From NCBI GenBank assembly GCA_035560935.1, contig DATMYQ010000184.1, positions 1 to 17,795 of the forward strand: DNA of 17,795 nucleotides, given 5' to 3'. The DNA comes from DATMYQ01 sp035560935. GTDB lineage: Bacteria; Bacillota; Negativicutes; Sporomusales; Sporomusaceae. The notes below the pieces were generated by a model. The model was not told the DNA's origin. It searched no databases and saw nothing but the letters and a program-made list of their open reading frames with translations. Made by a program: the position numbers and the translations under genes. How positions within the stretch are numbered: the first letter of the stretch is position 1; each line of letters begins with the position of its first letter. Below are positions 13,836 to 17,795 of this stretch, piece after piece.

Positions 13836-15440
13836 ATGATAAGCACCAACGGAATAACGTTGCAATTTGGTAAACGGGTGTTGTTTAAAGATGTGAATAT
13901 TAAATTTACGCCGGGTAACTGCTATGGTTTGATCGGTGCCAACGGTACCGGGAAATCGACTTTTCTGAAAGTGCTGTCCGGTGAAGAAGAGGCAACTTCC
14001 GGCGACGTCGTGATCACTCCGGGAGAACGACTCGCGGTATTGAAACAGGATCACTTTGAGTTTGATGAATTTCCCGTTTTGCAAACGGTGATTATGGGGC
14101 ATGCCCGCCTTTACGAAATCATGGAAGCGAAGGACGCTCTGTATGCAAAACCGGAGTTTTCCGATGCCGATGGTATCCGGGTTTCTGAGCTGGAATGTGA
14201 ATTTGCCGAACTAAATGGCTGGGACGCAGAGTCGGAAGCGGCCCGGATGCTTAACGGACTGGGTATTACGGACGAACTGCAGCAGAAGAAGATGGCGGAT
14301 CTGGGCGACCAGGAAAAAGTCCGGGTGCTGCTGGCCCAGGCGTTGTTCGGCAATCCGGATATCCTGTTGCTCGACGAGCCTACCAACCATTTGGACATTG
14401 ATGCGATCACCTGGTTGGAGGACTTTCTCTATGATTTTTCGAATACCGTGATTGTGGTTTCCCATGACCGCCATTTTTTGAACAAGGTCTGCACTCATAT
14501 CGCGGATATTGACTTTGGCAATATTCAGTTGTACGTCGGTAATTATGATTTTTGGCTGGAATCGAGCCAACTGGCGTTACAACTGGCGAAAGACGCCAAT
14601 AAGAAAAAGGAAGAGAAAGCCAAGGAATTGCAGAGCTTTATTCAGCGCTTCAGCGCGAACGCTTCCAAATCCAAGCAGGCCACTTCACGTAAAAAGCAAC
14701 TGGAAAAATTGACGTTGGAGGATATTAAACCTTCTTCGCGCAAATATCCTTATATCGCTTTTAAACCGGATCGGGAAGCCGGGGATCAATTGCTGACGGT
14801 GGAGAACCTGTGCAAAACTGTTGATGAGAAAAAAGTATTGGACAATCTGAGTTTTACCATCAACAAGGGTGATAAAGTGGCGTTCGTCGGCACCGATGGG
14901 TTGGCAAAAACCACATTGTTCAAAATACTGATGGGAGAGATGGAACCGGATTCCGGTTCGTTTAAATGGGGCGTCACCACTACGCAGGCGTACTTTCCCA
15001 AGGACAGTTCGGAGTATTTTGATGGCGTGGAGATGAATCTGGTAGACTGGTTACGGCAGTATTCCCGGGATCAGGACGAGACCTTTATCCGGGGATTCTT
15101 GGGACGGATGCTGTTTTCCGGTGAAGAGAGCCAGAAAGAATGCCAGGTCTTATCCGGCGGGGAAAAGGTGCGTTGCATGCTGGCCCGGATGATGCTGAAC
15201 GGCGCCAATGTTTTGCTGTTGGATGAACCCACCAACCATCTGGATCTGGAATCGATTACGGCGTTGAATAACGGTCTGATCAGTTACACCGGTACGATGC
15301 TGTTTTCTTCTCATGACCATCAGTTTATTCATACCATTGCCAACCGGATTATGGATTTAAGTTCCGCTGGTTTGATAGACAAACAGATGGCGTATGATGA
15401 ATACCTGGAAGAAATAATGAAGACGCACGCGCAAAAATAG
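13836..15440 (+). CDS. ABC-F family ATPase, YbiT-like
   Basis: The predicted protein has 534 residues: two ABC domains and no membrane segment. The first has Walker A GANGTGKST near residue 34 and Walker B ILLLDEPTNHLD near 177. The second has C-motif LSGGEK near 435 and Walker B VLLLDEPTNHLD near 456. The linker carries F-S-A-N-A-S-K-S-K-Q-A-T-S-R near 271, almost identical to E. coli YbiT. Two sites deviate: the first C-motif reads LGDQEK in place of LSGGE, and the second Walker A reads GTDGLAKTT with Ala where the last Gly is usual. The lysine is kept, and I recall this as common in Firmicute YbiT relatives. ABC-F proteins act on the ribosome E site; whether this one aids translation or antibiotic resistance is unknown. 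The ATG has only a weak ribosome binding site. Confidence 0.88.
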   Translation: MISTNGITLQFGKRVLFKDVNIKFTPGNCYGLIGANGTGKSTFLKVLSGEEEATSGDVVITPGERLAVLKQDHFEFDEFPVLQTVIMGHARLYEIMEAKDALYAKPEFSDADGIRVSELECEFAELNGWDAESEAARMLNGLGITDELQQKKMADLGDQEKVRVLLAQALFGNPDILLLDEPTNHLDIDAITWLEDFLYDFSNTVIVVSHDRHFLNKVCTHIADIDFGNIQLYVGNYDFWLESSQLALQLAKDANKKKEEKAKELQSFIQRFSANASKSKQATSRKKQLEKLTLEDIKPSSRKYPYIAFKPDREAGDQLLTVENLCKTVDEKKVLDNLSFTINKGDKVAFVGTDGLAKTTLFKILMGEMEPDSGSFKWGVTTTQAYFPKDSSEYFDGVEMNLVDWLRQYSRDQDETFIRGFLGRMLFSGEESQKECQVLSGGEKVRCMLARMMLNGANVLLLDEPTNHLDLESITALNNGLISYTGTMLFSSHDHQFIHTIANRIMDLSSAGLIDKQMAYDEYLEEIMKTHAQK

Positions 15441-15470
15441 ACGTGCAGCAGCCTGGGAGGGGGTGTGGCG

Positions 15471-16235
15471 ATGATCACGTCGACTTTGCTCATGCTTTTA
15501 TTGGGGTTTTCTGTGGGCGCGTTTGGCACATTAATTGGAGTGGGCGGCGGCTTTATTTTAGTACCGCTGTTTCTGCTGGCTTTTCATTGGTCACCGCAGC
15601 ATGCCGTGGGCACGTCCCTGACCATCGTGCTGATGAATGCTGTTTCCGGGACCTTTGCCTATATCCGCCAGCGCAAGGTATATTATGATGCGGCGATACG
15701 TTTTAGCCTGGCGACATTACCGGGAGCCTTCATCGGCAGCTATCTGGCCCAATATTTTACCAGCGATTCGTTTCGGATCACGTTTGGCGTGTTTTTGGTC
15801 GGAATTGCCGCGCTGATGTATTTCCGGTCTTCAGCCAAACAGGGAAACATTAGTTTTGATGAAAAAACTTTTTCTTATAACCGGCCGCTGGGGATTGGGA
15901 TCAGTGTTGTCGTCGGCTTTTTATCGAGTATTCTGGGGATTGGCGGCGGCATTATTCATGTGCCGGCTATGGTCTATGTACTGGGCTTCCCGGCGCATGT
16001 GGCGACGGCCACATCACATTTTGTCCTGGCGATATCCGCATTTTCCGGAGTGATTTCTCATTACGCATTAGGCAATATTTTGTTGGAGCCGGCATTAACC
16101 ATTGGTGTGGGAGCCGTATTGGGAGCACAGTTTGGCGCCCGGCTCTCGCTGAAAGTGAAATCACCGATGATTTTAAAATTATTAGCGGTTGCGCTGTTGA
16201 TTTTGGGAGTTCGGCTGGTATTGATCGCAGTATAG
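15471..16235 (+). CDS. TauE/SafE (TSUP) family permease
   Basis: The predicted protein has 254 residues from ATG 15471; a GTG at 15465 adding two residues is equally possible, since GGGAGG at 15455-15460 fits either. About eight membrane segments are present, and the family's internal duplication is clear: G-T-L-I-G-V-G-G-G-F-I-L-V-P near residue 18 and S-I-L-G-I-G-G-G-I-I-H-V-P near 150. TSUP proteins are thought to move sulfur-containing or other organic anions across the inner membrane; the substrate here is not readable. It starts 30 bases after the ABC-F stop, so it may share that transcript. Confidence 0.87.
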   Translation: MITSTLLMLLLGFSVGAFGTLIGVGGGFILVPLFLLAFHWSPQHAVGTSLTIVLMNAVSGTFAYIRQRKVYYDAAIRFSLATLPGAFIGSYLAQYFTSDSFRITFGVFLVGIAALMYFRSSAKQGNISFDEKTFSYNRPLGIGISVVVGFLSSILGIGGGIIHVPAMVYVLGFPAHVATATSHFVLAISAFSGVISHYALGNILLEPALTIGVGAVLGAQFGARLSLKVKSPMILKLLAVALLILGVRLVLIAV

Positions 16236-16296
16236 TTCGTTGCCGGAACGGATCGAATTTTACGTGACGGTGCCGGTTAAAAAAGGAGTGGATAGG

Positions 16297-16530
16297 ATGC
16301 GCGCGGGAATTTACCGGCATTTTAAAGGACGCTACTATCAGGTGATCGGCGTGGCTGTCCACTCCGAGACCGAGGAACGCTGTGTGGTATATCAGGCCTT
16401 GTATGGTGAGCGCCAGCTGTTTGTCCGGCCCTTGGCCATGTTTGCGGAAACGGTGGAGCGGGAAGGAGAAATCCTTCCGCGTTTTGCCTATGTGGGTCAG
16501 GATTTACCGGGCGATGCGGAGGAAAAATAG
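16297..16530 (+). CDS. DUF1653 family small protein
   Basis: The predicted protein has 77 residues. ATG at 16297 was chosen because AAAGGAGTGGATAGG precedes it and the protein then begins like the family; the longer frame from 16240 has no support. The DUF1653 pattern is complete: Y-R-H-F-K-G-x-Y-Y near residue 6, A-V-H-S-E-T-E near 20, V-Y-Q-A-L-Y-G near 31, V-R-P-L-x-M-F near 42 and P-R-F near 60. No biochemical role is established that I know of. It lies 61 bases after the TSUP gene and ends 26 bases before the promoter of the FMN riboswitch transcript. Confidence 0.85.
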   Translation: MRAGIYRHFKGRYYQVIGVAVHSETEERCVVYQALYGERQLFVRPLAMFAETVEREGEILPRFAYVGQDLPGDAEEK

Positions 16531-16556
16531 AACGGGGAAACTGCACCAGGAAAAAC

Positions 16557-16585
16557 TTGACAAATCCAGCGGTGGGGTGTAAAGT
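16557..16585 (+). promoter_or_regulatory. Sigma-A-type promoter for the FMN riboswitch-ribB transcript
   Basis: TTGACA (16557-16562) is a perfect -35 box, with a 17-base spacer and TAAAGT (16580-16585). Transcription would start near 16592, a few bases before the first strand of the riboswitch. Confidence 0.75.
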
Positions 16586-16596
16586 GGCGGCAGTGA

Positions 16597-16764
16597 CTTA
16601 TTCTCAGGGCGGGGTGCAAGACCCCACCGGCGGTATCCCGGAGTGATTCGGGGAGCCCGCGAGCGCTCTGGCCGAATGAACGGCAACGTTCTTTTAAGCC
16701 AGGGGTCAGCAGATCTGGTGTGATGCCAGAGCCGACGGTAATAGTCCGGACGGAAGAGAGTAAG
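16597..16764 (+). promoter_or_regulatory. FMN riboswitch (RFN element)
   Basis: The conserved RFN sequences are all present: CAGGGCGGGGTG, CCCCACCGGCGGTA, AGCCCGCGAGC, GCAGATCTGGTG, GATGCCAGAGCCGACGGT and AGTCCGGACGGAAGAGAGT. The outer helix is nine pairs, CTTATTCTC (16597-16605) with GAGAGTAAG (16756-16764). It controls ribB, 212 bases downstream. FMN binding normally lowers expression; whether this acts on transcription or translation is not clear, because I found no classic terminator hairpin in the 212 bases. Confidence 0.96.
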
Positions 16765-16976
16765 GCAGTTACAGGCTAAGATATGTGTTGGACCACCAGC
16801 CCGCAAGCGCTGCTGCGCCGGCAACTTGAATTGATGGGGATTGTGGCGCCCGGCTTCGCTGTTGGTTGGAACGCATGGTTGGCTGATTGAAGGGGTTTTT
16901 GATCTCTCTTGTCGTAACTGCCCGATTTTTCGCCCTGATTCGGGTAAGTCAACTCAATACGAGGAGGCTTTACAGG

Positions 16977-17648
16977 ATGAATCAGAATTTGTTGGAACGG
17001 TTTGGCGATGGGCAACAACGGGTGGAACGGGCGCTGATATCCCTGCGGCAAGGCCAGGGGGTCTTGGTTACCGATGATGAACAACGGGAAAATGAGGGAG
17101 ATTTAATTTTTGCCGCTGAGACGCTCACGGAAAGCCAGATGGCTTTGCTGATCCGGGAGTGCAGCGGCATTGTCTGTTTGTGCCTGACCGAAGACAAGGC
17201 CAAAACGCTGGACTTGCCGTTGATGACGACAACCAATTCCAGCCGGTTTCAGACGGCGTTTACGGTTTCCATTGAAGCGGCGCAAGGTGTGTCTACCGGC
17301 GTTTCGGCTGCTGACCGGGTGCGGACGGTTCAGGCGGCTGTTAACGAAGCCGCCCGGCCCGGAGATTTGAGCCGGCCAGGGCATGTTTTTCCGCTGCGGG
17401 CCCGCCCCGGCGGTGTACTGGAGCGGGCAGGACATACCGAGGCCACCGTGGACTTGACGCGTTTGGCCGGTTTGAAACCGTGCGGCGTTCTTTGTGAACT
17501 GACCAACCCTGACGGTACCATGGCCCGGTTGCCGGATATTGTTTCTTTTGCGGAACAGCAGCAGATCCCGGTGGTGACGGTGGCGGATATCATCCAATAC
17601 CGCCAATGCCAGGAGCGGGAACTCAGCCACGTTTTGCCGGTGAGCTAA
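16977..17648 (+). CDS. ribB: 3,4-dihydroxy-2-butanone-4-phosphate synthase
   Basis: The predicted protein has 223 residues, starting at ATG 16977 with GGAGG (16963-16967) nine bases before it; upstream in-frame codons do not match the family. It aligns along its whole length with E. coli RibB, starting MNQNLL. The catalytic loop D-D-E-Q-R-E-N-E-G-D has Arg37, Glu38, Glu40 and Asp42 at E. coli numbering, followed by R-P-G-H-V-F-P-L-R-A near 150 and H-T-E-A-T-V-D-L near 170. It converts ribulose 5-phosphate to 3,4-dihydroxy-2-butanone 4-phosphate and formate, an early step of riboflavin synthesis in the cytoplasm. Many Firmicutes carry a fused RibBA; here the RibA (GTP cyclohydrolase II) part is absent. 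It is a single-gene unit controlled by an FMN riboswitch. Confidence 0.96.
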   Translation: MNQNLLERFGDGQQRVERALISLRQGQGVLVTDDEQRENEGDLIFAAETLTESQMALLIRECSGIVCLCLTEDKAKTLDLPLMTTTNSSRFQTAFTVSIEAAQGVSTGVSAADRVRTVQAAVNEAARPGDLSRPGHVFPLRARPGGVLERAGHTEATVDLTRLAGLKPCGVLCELTNPDGTMARLPDIVSFAEQQQIPVVTVADIIQYRQCQERELSHVLPVS

Positions 17649-17679
17649 GGCGCGTAATTTTATATGAACCGGTGTAAGG

Positions 17680-17711
17680 GCGGGACGTCGAATCCCGCTC
17701 TTTTCTTGTTA
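17680..17711 (+). terminator. Rho-independent terminator after ribB
   Basis: GCGGGA (17680-17685) pairs with TCCCGC (17693-17698) around a seven-base loop, followed by TCTTTTCTTGTT. It starts 31 bases past the ribB stop. The last 84 bases of the window after it show no gene. Confidence 0.8.
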
Positions 17712-17795
17712 TAAGAGCTGCTTTCCAATAGGGCGCTTTTAGATAAATTTTGCCGAATAAAAAACAGATGGTAAAAATTTGCTATTAGTAATGAT

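Noticed and set aside
16841..17077. 78-codon frame running into ribB
   Set aside because: It overlaps ribB in a different frame and has no family resemblance; the ribB frame matches E. coli RibB throughout.

Overview
The window looks like chromosome from an anaerobic Firmicute, most plausibly of the diderm class Negativicutes (Sporomusa/Pelosinus-like). This is inference from gene content: a nitrogenase-like enzyme with an MtaA-type methyltransferase, DUF1638 and DUF2325 proteins, a LUD protein, a one-domain Old Yellow Enzyme, a YbiT-type ABC-F protein and E. coli-type RibB under an FMN riboswitch. No rRNA, tRNA, CRISPR array, insertion sequence or phage gene was seen.

Region 1 (1-5512) is the most interesting. 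A DUF1638 gene cut by the left edge runs leftward. Divergent from it is a rightward four-gene operon: a small DUF2325 protein, NifD-like and NifK-like subunits with overlapping ends, and an MtaA/UroD-family methyltransferase, closed by a strong terminator. The two transcription units face each other across two good sigma-A promoters. Their leaders carry three copies of one RNA layout: a CCGG (or CUGG/CCAG) mini-hairpin joined to a terminator-like hairpin. Two copies are in tandem before the nitrogenase-like operon and one precedes DUF1638. No nifH-like reductase and no corrinoid protein gene is visible. The D subunit keeps three P-cluster-type cysteines and a candidate cofactor cysteine and histidine, so a cofactor-bearing reductase acting on an unknown, perhaps methylated, substrate is the leading inference.

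Region 2 (5513-7530) holds a LUD-domain protein and an Old Yellow Enzyme-type flavin oxidoreductase, probably cotranscribed, ending at a terminator shaped to work in both directions.

Region 3 (7531-12406) is leftward. In transcription order it has a membrane GGDEF protein followed closely by a DMT transporter, then an OB-fold lipoprotein; a second DMT transporter with its own promoter; and a two-gene unit of a 92-residue protein of unknown function plus a secreted Pro/Ser- and Gly-rich membrane protein.

Region 4 (12407-17795) is rightward: an NdpA-family nucleoid-associated protein, a YbiT-like ABC-F ATPase, a TauE/SafE permease, a DUF1653 protein, then an FMN riboswitch with a clear promoter controlling ribB, closed by a terminator.
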